A DNA stretch of 64,000 nucleotides from Anticarsia gemmatalis (Eukaryota > Arthropoda > Insecta > Lepidoptera > Erebidae). Positions 11,196-22,799 of this stretch are shown here, one piece after another. The notes below the pieces were generated by a model. That model was not told the origin of the DNA. It worked only from the letters and a program-made list of their open reading frames with translations, and made no database searches. The DNA is taken from positions 12,026,501 through 12,090,500 of the forward strand of contig NC_134746.1 in the NCBI RefSeq assembly GCF_050436995.1, written 5' to 3'. Positions within the stretch are counted from its first letter, which is position 1. The number at the start of each line of letters is the position of its first letter. Made by a program: the position numbers and the translations under genes.

Positions 11196-12510
11196 TGAAC
11201 TATAATTATACGCTGAGATTTTAAGATACTACTTCTAGAATCATGCCATTTACCTTTAATTCTTGATATTTTGGTGTAGTTGAAGGTGGTCATTATCGCA
11301 TGTTAACTGGTATATTTATGTAAAGATTATAATTATAAACCATGATTAATACTTGGCAGTAAGAAACGCGTTTGTCTAATATTACACATATTAACAAGTT
11401 CGTGCATAGTTTACTTTGGTTTTCACGATTTCTTGACATTTCGGCAAAGTGAATTGTAAACTGGTCTCAAGCTCTTTGAATAAGTGTGTCAGGAATAGAG
11501 GTCAAAAGCGCATCATCCACATTTTAACTTAAAACCGAATTGAGCACTATTCCTAAACTAAAAAATATGATTATTATTCATAGTCTGTAAAGTTCTTCCA
11601 ATATTCACAATGATTTTTATATTCGTAACGATAAATAAACGATCGTTATACAAATTATATTAAAATAATAAAACTCTGTATTTCAGAGAACACGCAAAGC
11701 CAGAATTCATTATTTTAACATTTCAATAAATTAAAATCAAATATATTTCTACCTACACATATCGGATTCGAATATGAAATATTTGAAATATTTGTTCAGT
11801 AAATGAATGTAAAATTAAATACGAGTTTCAGGTAAATGAAGCGAGAAATTTACATTTAAAATTGAACACATTTCGATATTAAAACAATAAATTTTAAGAG
11901 TTATTACGTTTACAAGCACATATTATTATTACAATTTTCAACAGAGCGGCGTTGCCCGATCAACCGGGTAGAAAAAAATCTTTATGCAAAAAAATATAAA
12001 AATCTGCTCATCGCCTTTAGCGTATTTTACAAGAACTCTGTGTTTATATTATTTAGATATAAGTCATTCATAAAGCCTATTCGATAGTATATTCGTAGCG
12101 CACAATCATTATCGAGTATCGACCTGCGGGCTTATCACGTATCTCAGTCGACAGCTAGTATACGTCAAATCTTTCGGCTTTCAAATGGCTGTCAAATAAG
12201 ATATGTGATAGCCCCCCAGCATTGGGCAAAATTTTGTTAAAGAATTTCACCAGTGCCTCAAGCGGGTGCCATTGGCGCTCATTTTAGGTACACGTTAAAC
12301 ACTCGATGTCCGTTAGTATCGACTATAGAAAGTCGCGTTACAGCACCCTTAGCCTATTGACCAAGAACTATTTTCGAGTAATATCAAAATTCCTACGCTC
12401 GCTAATTGATAGTATAGACAAGTCCAAGAGTCGCTTAACAGCTTCACATTTCCAGAATCCATTTGCTACGAAATTGAAATGAATACATGAACAAAATAAG
12501 GTTGAACTAA
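11196..12510. other. No gene recognised; diverged repeat around 12060-12420
   Basis: Between about 12060 and 12420 the text is GC-richer. It contains phrases (GTCGACAGCTAG, CCTCAAGCGGGTGCCATTGGCGCTC, GTATCGACTATAGAAAGTCGCG) that loosely recall the inverted-repeat MITE family C. I judge it a heavily diverged copy or a relative. The rest is plain. Confidence 0.4.
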
Positions 12511-12512
12511 TA

Positions 12513-12652
12513 ATGTCCTCCTAGCCGATATACGGCTACGGCGGTCAGTTTCGTTGAAACTGGCCATCTGTGCAGGACTTTGTTTATAGTGTCCAAGTGT
12601 GTGCACAATACACAGGTACACTCTCTATTCCATCACTCTCATATTCTGGTAC
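12513..12652 (-). repeat. 3' part of a lepidopteran SINE, interrupted
   Basis: The stretch TCCTCCTAGCCGATATACGG...GCGGTCAGTTTCGTTGAAACTGGCC...GTGCAGGACTTTGTTTATAGTGTCC (in parts) is a common lepidopteran interspersed repeat that I recognise as the tail side of a tRNA-headed SINE read on the minus strand. The match stops abruptly at about 12650, where a hAT end begins. The overlapping frames at 12570-12761 (plus) and 12584-12856 (minus) are shadows of these repeats. Confidence 0.6.
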
Positions 12653-12702
12653 GGTTGGGTGGGACCACCAGTGGTCCGCGTACCACCGGTTGGGTACCAC
12701 TG
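12653..12702 (-). mobile_element. hAT-superfamily terminal fragment
   Basis: Read on the minus strand from 12702, the sequence begins CAGTGGTACCCAACCGGTGG and continues TACGCGGACCACTGGTGGTCC. This is the terminal consensus of many animal hAT elements (CAGTGGTTCTCAACC...GGTGGTCCGC...). Only about 50 bp of the element is visible and the matching opposite end is not found nearby. It joins directly to a SINE piece on its left. Confidence 0.65.
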
Positions 12703-13855
12703 CTATAGAATACATATGTTGTTTCGAAACATTGGATATGTTCAGCGACTTTAGGAGGTGACTGTACAGTGTACATGCTTCAGCTCTAATTGCAAAACAT
12801 TGGCACGAAAATAGCGTTCGAAAAACGTACACCCACACGTCAAATTTACACTTCAATTTGTAATAACCGTCTAAAAATAAGGCATTGTTTACAAATCATG
12901 GGGTCATACGAATGGATTGGTTTATCGATGGTGTAATCTGGCTTAATGATCCGATCATAGCAAACGTGTTACCATATCGTATAAATAGCTTGATGTTTTG
13001 TAAAGAGGTATTTATGAAGCTATTATTGTATGTTTTTTGTTCAATTTATTTTGATTTGCATTGTGCCAGTTTTATTTTAAGCTAGTTAATATATGAACGG
13101 AAATATATATAAACACATACAAATGAACCAAATATTTTATGTAAATACTTTATGTGTGGGTACAATTTTGTAATAAATAATCCTGAAAATACATGCGAGA
13201 GTAAATTCATGTGCTAGGTCTTACGGCTACAGTCAAGCTTGATATTTCCATATTTGGCAACTTCAATATCAAGGAAGTAAAAAATTTATTGTTCGTTAAC
13301 AAAAAAAAACTACCTTTTAAAATACCTTTTTTCCTTTTAGTTCTATTCAGATAATCTTATTTAAGCAGTTTCTGACAGTTTTACATTATTAGGCCGTAGG
13401 CGTTGCTTGTTAAAGTTAGTAAGTACAATATCAATTTATGAATCTTTAAATATTTTCTACATTTTAGAATCTATTACTTACATTGTACACAACCCTATCA
13501 GATTGTAATAAGATCTGCAACAAGTCAGTACAGACGGAAACCTATTAGTACTACTTGGACTTCGAAGTTGGTACTTGGGTCTTTCACTTCGCTCCAAGTA
13601 ATTTAACACCTAACCTCAAAGTTACACCTAACTCACAACTAGATTTCAAATAAAACTTTGTATTACAGATTATATTGGGATAGAAAGGACTATGTGGTAT
13701 GTAGTTATTAGTGTTATCAAATGAGATTGGATGTTAATGAGGCAAAGGATGTTTGTAAGGATTCGTACATAGTGGCGTTCTTTGATCTTTGCCTAAGCCT
13801 ATGGAAAAAAGGCTTGATTATATTATATACATATGTATGTACGTAGCCCTAATAA
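12703..13855. other. No gene recognised
   Basis: A 66-codon frame at 12885-13085 is hydrophobic but unrecognised. The rest is AT-rich DNA with nothing I can assign. Confidence 0.5.
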
Positions 13856-13859
13856 ATTT

Positions 13860-14050
13860 GACTCTGTAGTCTGAGCGCTGTATAGAATTGCTGATCATAA
13901 GGTTCCGGGTCTCCGCCAAAGTACTATTGGGCTTTTTTAATTCATATTAAAAATATTCTCAATACTAGCCCAATGATTTACTCGGCAACGTTTCCGATAT
14001 GGCAATAGGCTCACATGGTCCCAACATTGTAAGTAGTGAAACGTAAATTT
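13860..14050 (+). repeat. tRNA-derived SINE (family G), diverged
   Basis: It contains in order an A-box-like GTAGTCTGAGCG, a B-box remnant (GGTTCCGGGTCTCCGCC), the phrase AAAGTACTATTGGGCTTTTTT, and the 3' segment GGCAATAGGCTCACATGGTCCC...AACATTGTAAGTAGTGAAACG. The same 3' segment occurs reversed at 29055, 55960 and 59505. The order matches a well-known lepidopteran SINE. Mutations in the B box suggest it is old. Confidence 0.7.
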
Positions 14051-14504
14051 ATTATCTCTACATCTTCGTTAATAACAAGCGTGAAGCTGTAATTAAAATA
14101 AAATTAATAAAAAAATAATTTAAGTATTAGAAGAAAATGTTTTGAAAAGTCTTAGTATTTTTTTTATTGCCTGAAAAAGGAGCTAAACATATTTCGTCGT
14201 CACACTACAAACAAAATAAAGAACAAAACTTAAATAGGTTATGTCCATGAAAGTGAACTTTTAATGTGATAACTGCGTGATTTCCCTAAGGGCTGAACTG
14301 GCTTGCATCCAGCACAGGATAATCATATTATGTTCAGACATGATAGCTTTATATGTTTATATTATTATGAGATTTAACAGACATACTCTGAAGATCAGTA
14401 GATATTAAATTATTTGCTCATTTTGAAGATCACAAGAACGTTATGACAGGTCTATTTTGGCACACCTGTTTTACCCGAAAGTCTGTACTGTGATACTGTC
14501 CCAC

Positions 14505-14779
14505 TAAAATAAATAAATAAATATCATTGGACAACTCACACACGGTCATTTGATTCGAAACTAAGCAGAGCTTGTACTATGGTAACCAAATAACTGATAA
14601 ACATACTTATATATTTCTAAATACATACTTATATAGATACATTAACATCCAGGCTCAGAACAAATACTTGTGCTCGTCACACAAAGATGTGTCCCGGGTG
14701 GGATTCGAACCCATCACACGCGGCGCTTTGGTTATTGCGGCGAGACGACCACTTTAACCACTGCGCCAAACGTGCAGTT
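14505..14779 (-). repeat. tRNA-derived SINE (family A), full length
   Basis: It is nearly identical to the copy at 2299-2578. The minus-strand head has TGGCGCAGTGG, and the B box lies within GGGTTCGAATCCC (plus-strand GATTCGAACCC near 14702). The body ends in an AATAAAT-rich tail at about 14508-14522. An AATAAATAAAT repeat also follows the head at 14780-14790, giving a plausible target-site duplication. The 61-codon frame at 14572-14757 lies inside and is not a gene. Confidence 0.88.
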
Positions 14780-14790
14780 AATAAATAAAT

Positions 14791-16290
14791 CCCATATATT
14801 TATTTATTATTCTCCTTATATTATGTTTAGTATGTGATAAATGACATGAGCTTTATATCACTCACTTTACCAAACTCCGCGCTGCTAATGAGAAAATTTC
14901 AAATATAGTCGGAAAGATTCCATAACTTTTTAGCCGAATTACTATGAGGTCTGCATTCAGTCACTACTGCTTTCCTGAGTCTTTACATAACTAGGTATGT
15001 ATGTAAGCCTTGTCTTATCGTTATTTATATTTATACTTTTTCTCAAACCAACCTTTTTCTCTCTCTACTTTTATACACCTAACTCGTTCATTTCTGCATC
15101 ACCGCAAAGTAGACTTTTCTTTTGGCAATATTTCCACAATTATACAAGTATATATAAAGTTTAAATAAATAAATTAACACAATCACATAACTACTAAATA
15201 AACAGCTTGGACACAAAACAAAAAGAATTTAATAATTCTATCTCTAGTTTCTACAGCAGTATTTACTCCACATCTCAGCAGCATATTGTGTATTTAGTTT
15301 GCGTTACGTCGTCACATTCTGCGATGCATCCTAAGTGAATGATGTAATGCAAACCGAATCACGTAGCGGCACATAGGAGATGAAATGAGGTTTGTACCAG
15401 CTACTAGGGATTATATTTATTGATATTGAATATAGCCTGTGTTGACATGGAAATAAATAGGATAAAACTATGATAAAACTTAACAAGTTATTCTCCGGTC
15501 AGATTGTGAAGAACCAGAATCGTATTATGGTTATTGAAAATATTAACACAGTTTTATCAACTGATTTTTGGCATTCTTTTACTGCATTTCTCAAGAATCT
15601 CAATTTTGTCTGGCCTGATCAGGACAAAACATTAGATTTCTAAATAGGGGCTGGTAATAGCCAACATCCACTAAATGGCAAACATATTCTAATACATAGT
15701 CGTCAGGGTAATTTAAAGGTATTGTTATTTTCAAATCGCTGTCAGCTAAGACGGCAAGAGTACGTTCCTCATTATTTAATTACAGCCAAAGCACGGAGAA
15801 AACTAAAACTTTCTTTAGTTCCGAGACAAGACCACCAGTCTCTTCTATTACTATCTTAAACGTATTTTAAGCCAATCTACAGTTTATTACAACTTCTAAC
15901 TGCACTTCTTTAATAGAGTAAAAACAATTTCCGACCGCGCTAATCAAATTGCAACAAACTGGAACCGCCTGTACAAATAAGCCTTCAGCGAACTTACAAC
16001 CATAATTACTTTTCAAGAAAAAAATTGTGAATGCAATTTTCTTGCTCTTGACAATTTAATACGGTAATTTACTTCGGTACATTGCATTGAGACTATTATT
16101 ACTGTAAACTAAAAGATTTGAGTATGAATATTTGTCTGTAACCTTTTTTTCGATTTACAGGTATTAGATGTAAAATAATCTTATCCTTAACGATAGAGTA
16201 CTTAAGAAATCCAAAATGTTGTGTAAATTAACCGCATGAGGGGTTTTTAAAAAGAAAAACATTCTGCCATGAAAGCGTAATAGTGTTACT
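14791..16290. other. No gene recognised
   Basis: A somewhat GC-richer patch at about 15295-15400 (with GCGTTACGTCGTCACATTCTGCGATGC, in parts) does not match other repeats here. It could be a conserved non-coding element, but nothing in the sequence proves that. The rest is AT-rich. Confidence 0.45.
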
Positions 16291-16295
16291 TTTAC

Positions 16296-16410
16296 CAATT
16301 TTTTTCTAGTCCGTGACTATCCCATTTCTGGGCCAGGGTATCCTTGCGACCGAGGAAGAACGCCTGGAATTCACTACGCTGGCCAAGTGCAGATTGGGGA
16401 CTTAATAATA
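16296..16410 (-). repeat. SINE fragment (family E)
   Basis: On the minus strand it reads GTCCCCAATCTGCACTTGGCCAGCGTAGTGAATTCCAGGCG... (in parts). This aligns with the 3' portion of the SINE at 19815-20085. Other copies are at 31880, 39580 and 56807. The 160-codon minus-strand frame at 16292-16774 starts outside and runs through this SINE. I regard it as spurious. Confidence 0.7.
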
Positions 16411-17319
16411 TTAACATAACTATATTGTAAATCTTGTTTGTGATCCAAAACGGAAGCAAAGTCGCGGTCAAGAGCAAGTTCCCTCTAAATGTACAAGCAA
16501 TTTGTAGAGAAACAGCTCTTGCGAATTGTGAGGAATTCTTGGAGAATGAAACTTTGTTCAAGTGGTTCGCAGTAATGGCGAGCGGAAAATTAATTTGGAC
16601 AAGACTTTGAGAACAGACTGCGGAATATCTCGAGCCTCTTATTTTTGGTACCGTGATTATTATGAACACGGCTTCTAGCGCTTTATTTTTCTTATAATCA
16701 GGACACGATTGGAGTTTTAGGAGGTGTACAAACATAAATATAAGTTTAGCAAAGTACGAGTACTTGCCACACACACTAATATCAGTAGATCTTGTTTTTT
16801 AAGTTATATTCCAAATTTTTATAGCTTCTAGAAATCATTCATTTACACAGCTCCATAACGCAATTTTCTTCACTTGATAATATTGACTTTTGGAATTTCT
16901 TGATAGTACAGAGCTCTAATCAGAATTTATAATTTTTTTTTCTATAAAGATTCTCGGTGGTCGATTGTCGATAGTGTTATTCACCTCTCTGACATGTACC
17001 GTGAGAAAGAGAAGTGATATAGGGTAAGTGTAACTATCTTAGTTAAAAGTTAGTTACAAAACTTATATCGGTTTAGCATAGGCCTAGAAGAGTCGTATTG
17101 ATATACAACTTCAAGTCTCAACTTTAATTTCCGTACCGGGCTGTTAGGTAATGGATTTGGCAAACGTCACTTCCATTAACAGCGCGTCAGACCACTGGAA
17201 ATCAAATGTAAAACGACTAGACCTGTCAACACACTAGTAATAAGTGATAAATAATCAAATAATGTGATGCCGAGAACATATTTTTTGATAAAATGATCAG
17301 TAACACGATTCTCTACATT
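16411..17319. other. No gene recognised
   Basis: This stretch is covered partly by the 160-codon minus-strand frame (16292-16774), the longest in the window. The frame has no recognisable domain and its C-terminus is SINE-derived. The rest is AT-rich DNA. Confidence 0.5.
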
Positions 17320-17455
17320 CGGTGTTATCGAGAGATTTTGACATTTAAAATGTACTGCAAAAATTGCGCGAAGTAGGGGCGAGGATCAGATTTTCATACA
17401 ACATTTCTCGGTTGTAGACAGTCGATAATAGTAGAAAATCGCGCTATAGTTAATT
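17320..17455. mobile_element. Inverted-repeat MITE (family C), diverged
   Basis: It shares GAGAGATTTTGACATTTAAAATGTACTGC, GGATCAGATTTTCATACAACATTTCTCGG and GACAGTCGATAATAGTAG (in parts) with the copies at 56345-56535 and 58645-58800. The internal GGCGCTGATC block is degraded to GGGGCGAGGATC. Confidence 0.6.
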
Positions 17456-19810
17456 GTCAAAGATCGAAGTCGATTTATGACATGAACTGTGATCAGTCGA
17501 TTGATTTAGTAACAACCTTACTACAAGCTATCCAAGCATAGCTTCAAGGACAATAGACGAGATGTTATAACAATAAATAAATAACACGAAAATATCACCA
17601 AATCAAATAAAAAACCGACAAGATACTGTCACTTATATTCCTTTTATTCACCAAGACATTTTCTTTCTTTATTATTGTGCTCGATGGCCGAAAATAAGGA
17701 TATTCTCGTATATCTCAGTAAATTATTGGTATTGCCAAAAGATAGGGCTACGAAAGGGTGAAACAGTCTACTTTTCAAACTGAATAGGGTGCGCCCACTG
17801 GGGATTATGGGATTTTCTTCTCTTCGAAGAATATTATGAAGAGGCTTTTGTTTTCTTTGGGATCGCTTTATAATGGAACTGGTATTGGATATTGTTCACC
17901 TGAATTTTACGAAATTATGAGTAGTAAGGTGATTAAAGGTCGTTGAATTTTTAAAAGAATTATTTGTAGTTCATAATATATGAAACCGAATGAAAATTAA
18001 TTTTAAATTATATTTTGTATTTGTACATAACACAAATCATATTTGCGTTTCATTTATCTTTCTAGATTTATGAAAGCCTATAAAGTTGAAACTTTTCGTT
18101 TTGCTATTATGCTATATTGTGCTGTTTGCAATCAGATTTTAGCAGAGCGCGTACATGTAGACAATGCGATATTTTGACGTACCTATAATGGTTAATTAAA
18201 CTACAATATTGATAACTTTACAAGTTCACCCAATCACACAAAAACCGCAAAACGATCATTTCACAATCAATTTAATTTCCTTGATTTTTTCTTCATCAAA
18301 GCTAATCTCGAAGACCCTAATACCTGTTTAATAGTATAAAGAATAACGGGATGTTCGCGACACAGTGTTTACTATGTCAGTCTGTTTCAGCTCAGAGTGA
18401 GAGTAGCCAGGAATATCCGACGGCTTTGTTTATAGTAACGGTTTTATATCCAATAGTAAAACGATTGATGAAATACTGCAGCGTGTGAAAAGATTGCTGG
18501 CGTTTTTGTAAAAATGGGTTGATTTTAAGTGGGTTTATTCATTGTTGTACGCATTAGTTAGAATTATTTGGAACTGTGATTAATAAATCGAATTTAGTGT
18601 GAATGTTTGTTGTACTTTAACTTAACGTTTTTTCTAAAATTGCTTTCACAATAAGAATTTTAAGTATCAAAGAACATTGAAATTGTACAAATAAAGCTCA
18701 AATTAACATGATTTGTTGCGCAGATATTTACAATTGTGCTTATGCCTGTGATTTCGCTTATAGCATATCGATATTTTATATGGATGAATAGGATCCAAAC
18801 CAGATACTTTTACGCAATAGTCGTAATTATAGGACTGCTGTATTTAATATGCTGTTAAATTATGAAATAAAACAAAAATTAAACCCAAAAGTTACACGAC
18901 AAGCTGAAAAGTTAGAAGCAAGTCAAACATTAAGAAGGCAGGTCCTTAAGATATTGGAGCTTATGTAGGCTCAGCCGGTGGATTTTACGATTATTTATGA
19001 TCATAAGTAAATTTTGGTAACGCCGAGTTTTGGGTAGCACGTAAAGACAACCCTGGCTATTATGTCTTTTCAAGCAAGATCAAAATAACACATTGGAATA
19101 TATGTTTAGTGATGTAAAACTAAAAGCTTGGTTAGGGACGCAGGTGTCATACTGAAGGTCCTAAACTGCTATTTTATGCATACAACATACCTACTCACAT
19201 AAATAACATCATGCATTTTTTCATATAGATAGGCAGAGACCAAAAGGTCACTTGGGGCAATTCTTACAAACTTCCTTTGCTCACTCACATCCATAAATCT
19301 TGTCATACAGGTGGTAAATTAATCGCTAGAAAAAGACCCACACCGGGTAAATCTTTGTACTATCTATAAATAGTTCAAATTACGACCAACTAGTCGTCAC
19401 TTGTGGTTACGCAACTTAATTACAGTGAAGAAGACGGACGGACGAACCCTTGGACGGAACTTAGTAAACGAATTTATTAATTTAGCCCTCACTAATTGAC
19501 CACGAAGTAAGGCTTTGTTACTCGTAGCCATGGATACTTGCTCTTCATTATGGTAACTTGTGTAGTCAATTGGCTAATGTTCGTGTAGTTTTCGAAATTA
19601 TTATAAAGGTACCTTGTACATAATTTCTTTTCATCAAAAAATTTTTAAAAGCATATCTATTGTTATAGAAAAGCTATTGAACTATGGAATCATATAACCA
19701 TAAAAAAAACTAGAATCTAAACAAACCTTACGGACCCTATAATTTTCAGAACCTTTGATAGAGCAGGGCCAGCTTTCGTAACTACCATCCTTCGAACGTT
19801 CTATAAGTTG
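17456..19810. other. No gene or clear repeat recognised
   Basis: This is about 2.3 kb of AT-rich sequence with no open frame of 60 codons or more. I see no repeats shared with the rest of the window. Confidence 0.5.
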
Positions 19811-19814
19811 ACAC

Positions 19815-20085
19815 CTCCCACGCAAGTGGTCGCAGGTACGAACCCGAGGCAACATACCAATGACTTTTCGAAGTTATGTGTGTATTAGAAATAATTATCA
19901 CATGCTCCAACGGTGAAGGAAAACATCGTGAGGAAACCTTGCATGCCTAAAAAATTTGTTTAAACATTTATTGAGGGCATGCAAAGTCCCCAACCCGCAC
20001 TTGGCCAGCGTGGTGGACTCAAGGCCTAACCCCTCTCTCATTACGGGAGGAAAACCTTGCCCAGCAGTGGGACAGTAATGGGTTA
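19815..20085 (+). repeat. SINE (family E), longest copy
   Basis: It has a B-box-like GGTACGAACCCGAGGC near 19833-19849. The family-typical phrases CTCCAACGGTGAAGGAAAACATCGTGAGGAAACCTTGCATGCC and CACTTGGCCAGCGTGGTGGACTCAAGGCCTAACCCCTC (in parts) follow, and it ends CAGCAGTGGGACAGTAATGGG. This order marks a tRNA-related lepidopteran SINE. Pieces of the same 3' half occur at 16296, 31880, 39580 and 56807. Confidence 0.8.
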
Positions 20086-20485
20086 AATTTATATATATTT
20101 ATTTACTTTGCTACATATAGTTTTCACTTTTTTTAAAGAAACGACAACTACAGTAGTGTTGCTCTTGTTTTGCAAGTAAAACCACACACACTATCAACTA
20201 CGTTTAATTTAACTAATGTTTAATTAACACTGATTCTTCATACATAGTTTACACTAAACGAAATCGTATTAGGCTGACAACTTGTACTCAACAGTTGTAC
20301 CCTATAGTCTTATTTTTCTTCTCCTGAATCAGAAATTAAAGCCAGCAAAAATAATTTTCCTTCAAAATGGACATCAGGAACGAGTTGTAACAGTAATTAA
20401 CAAAGTAATTAAACAACTCCGTATGCGTCCTTAATCACAACCGCTAGCAATTTGCCAACCCAAATGACAACTTAAATGGCCAACC
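20086..20485. other. No gene or repeat recognised
   Basis: This is AT-rich DNA with nothing I can assign. Confidence 0.5.
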
Positions 20486-20489
20486 CCCA

Positions 20490-20610
20490 GCCTTTTGTGC
20501 GGTCCCGGGTTCGGTTCCTATTGTGACCTTAAGGACATGGACCATTCATCCACCTGGATGAGGGTTAACGGTTCGATTTCCGCACTTGACAAATGTTTGT
20601 TAGAGCTATT
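20490..20610 (+). repeat. Possible tRNA-SINE fragments (two B-box-like sites)
   Basis: Two B-box-like strings, GGGTTCGGTTCC near 20507 and ACGGTTCGATTTCC near 20569, occur about 60 bases apart. The second is followed by GCACTTGACAAATGTTTGTTAGAGC, loosely like the family F copy at 41055. They may be remnants of one or two old SINEs. Confidence 0.4.
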
Positions 20611-21685
20611 GTGGTATTATTGAGTTTGTACCGTTAAGTTGACAATTACTGGTGTATTATAATCAAAATTTCTGCTGCCTTTTAGTGTAATTGGCGATTC
20701 CTTATTACCGTATTACTCTTATTATTATTATACAAGCCTTTATAGTCCCACAGCTCTATCCATTATGGGTACTTACATAGCCTATTACCATAGTAATACA
20801 TAAATAAAATAAACTTTGATGAAGAAAAGTGTCCTCTAAAGTTTGTGCGAGCTTTTTCTCATTGACTTTCCCTTCTAGATTGCCTATAAATTAACACAAC
20901 ATAAAGTATTTGAAAAAAAAATAAGACGGGGAGGGGCTGCGGCACAAGCTAGTATTATTATAATATCCGGCTTCCTCCAAGCAACTATGTCAAATTAAAC
21001 CCAAATAGTGAATAATTTAGATAAATTAAAGGTCAGGTGTGTTAGTATACGTAGGCGGTAAGACTGTCGTGGTTTGTCAAGTTAATATAATAGGTAATAT
21101 GGATATGTAGAAAGCCAAGCAAAATTATTCTTCATGTATTACTTATTTTGAAGGAAATAGGGCACGGTGATCTTCGGGGTGTGACGCCATTAACAGATTG
21201 ACTCGCATTTATCGACACCTTATGGTCGTAGCCTATAAGGCTCATAAACAGTTCACAGTTTTTTTCCTATACTTAAAAACAGGTCGTTCGAGAAATTACT
21301 GTGCTTAAAAACTCATTATTACTGTAATGCGTTAAGCAAGAGAAATAAAACGATTGTTTGACAGTTCTGCAATTTTCCACGAAATCTTAGCCAATGCTAC
21401 ATCATCATTGAAATCTCGAAATCTAGAATTTAAGCACGTTTTGAAATATCTAAATCTATTGTATATATAAGCTGTCAGTCATAAAGTCATCACATTCACG
21501 GCGTGGGTTAACAGATAATTTTCAAACATGAAATTCTTCGATAGACATCAATCAATTTTGAAAACAAAATCTCTGTTAGCGATCTTTCTACGCCTAAACA
21601 TCAATATTGAGTGCTTTTTCCTCATTTTTGTATAGCAACGGAAACGCAAATTCCTAAAACAAGAGGATTACCTATTTATAAAAGC
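20611..21685. other. No gene recognised
   Basis: A GGGGAGGGGCTGCGGCACAAGCTAGT string ending near 20952 (in parts) looks like a very worn Helitron 3' end, but I cannot extend it. The rest is plain. Confidence 0.4.
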
Positions 21686-22196
21686 AAAGGAGATCATCCA
21701 GGCTCCATACATTTTTGGGCCTTTTTCAAAATGCCGGCCAACAAAAAAAAGCTGGTGCTGGTGTATGCATAATGCGCATACGCACCACTCCCATCGTCGT
21801 GAGCCAGGGCGATCACATAACGATTCCGATAAGTGTGTTACAGTAGGAAATTACATACAAATAATACTGATGAGCTGGAGTTGATACGGTGACGACCCGT
21901 TTCTGAGTTGATACGTGTGCTTACGACCTTAAATCAACTTCAGAGTGGTCGCTTCACAATCAAAATTGCTTTAGATAGTTAATTCTAGCAAAATCAATCA
22001 TTATTTATGTTTCACAGCACTTTCAGAAATGAATAAATGTTTGAATATTATGAATCTTCAAACCTTGGTTTAAATCGATCCTACCGGTTTCGTGCCATAC
22101 TAACTATTGCTTCAAATGGCTAGTTCTATCGATAGATGCCACTTTTTTTTGTTGGCCGGCACTTTGAAAAAAGGCCCAAAATGGATGATCTCCTTT
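21686..22196. mobile_element. TIR DNA element (about 511 bp), non-autonomous
   Basis: The outer ends are inverted copies: AAAGGAGATCATCCA at 21686 and its complement TGGATGATCTCCTTT at 22182-22196. The inner arms continue with GGGCCTTTTTCAAA and GCCGGCCAACAAAAAAA, facing GTTGGCCGGC...TTTGAAAAAAGGCCC on the right, so the arms are about 55-60 bp. The 390-bp interior has no coding capacity. No clear target duplication is visible, so the superfamily is open. Confidence 0.75.
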
Positions 22197-22199
22197 AGT

Positions 22200-22300
22200 C
22201 TTGCTTCATTTGGCGGTGTTAATTCACCCTGTATTTTTGACAATTATTAGGTCAATGTATTTGCCTCAATCAATAAATGATTTGATTTTGATTTCATACT
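22200..22300 (+). repeat. LINE 3'-end fragment
   Basis: It ends in AATAAATGATTTGATTTTGATTT, the same tail as at 45245-45410. It is preceded by GGTCAATGTATTTGCCTCAATC (in parts), a diverged form of the family's last segment. It is a 5'-truncated non-LTR tail. Confidence 0.6.
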
Positions 22301-22429
22301 ATAAACTGTCTAGGTTGAAGTAATGACATCTTCCGGGTAGGAAAATCCTGCTACAATAATAAGGTTTCCTATGAATCCTTTTCAATAATTGTTTGTCAGC
22401 TAATAATTTGTCTATACTATATTGCGTAA

Positions 22430-22498
22430 TTGCGTGAAATAGTAACATAAATCCGCCTCTACATACTCAAAAACTTTCGCAACCATAGTATAAGGCCT
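22430..22498 (-). mobile_element. Degenerate Helitron 5' fragment
   Basis: GCGTGAAATAGTAACATAAATCC...CTACATACTCAAAAACTTTCGCAACCATAGTATA (in parts) is a worn version of the Helitron 5' region in reverse orientation, as at 3440-3504. Confidence 0.5.
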
Positions 22499-22791
22499 AT
22501 ATACCAAGATATAGTCAAGCACTCTTTCCTACCATACAATAAACGGCGTAATATATCGAAGACTATATAAACGTTCCCCGAGTATCACAGATTGTGTGAG
22601 TAAACGAAGCCGACCTGAAACTTCACGAGGAATAAGTGTAAATTGATGAATTGCGGACTTCATCTCGGACGAGGTTCTTTGAAGGGTATTCAGGTAGAAA
22701 GTAGGGTGAATGATTTAAATATTGTTGTTCAATGGTGGTACTGTGATTAGGAGCTTTAACAGAAATAATTTGAAAATGTTGTGTAATCCCC

Positions 22792-22799
22792 AAAATGAA
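22792..22799. repeat. Target-site duplication, left copy (AAAATGAA)
   Basis: The 8-bp string AAAATGAA directly precedes the foldback element and is repeated exactly at 23546-23553. Confidence 0.85.

Noticed and set aside
16292..16774. 160-codon minus-strand open frame, the longest in the window
   Set aside because: Its C-terminal part is translated from a SINE (16296-16410), it has no recognisable domain, and no supporting signal is visible.
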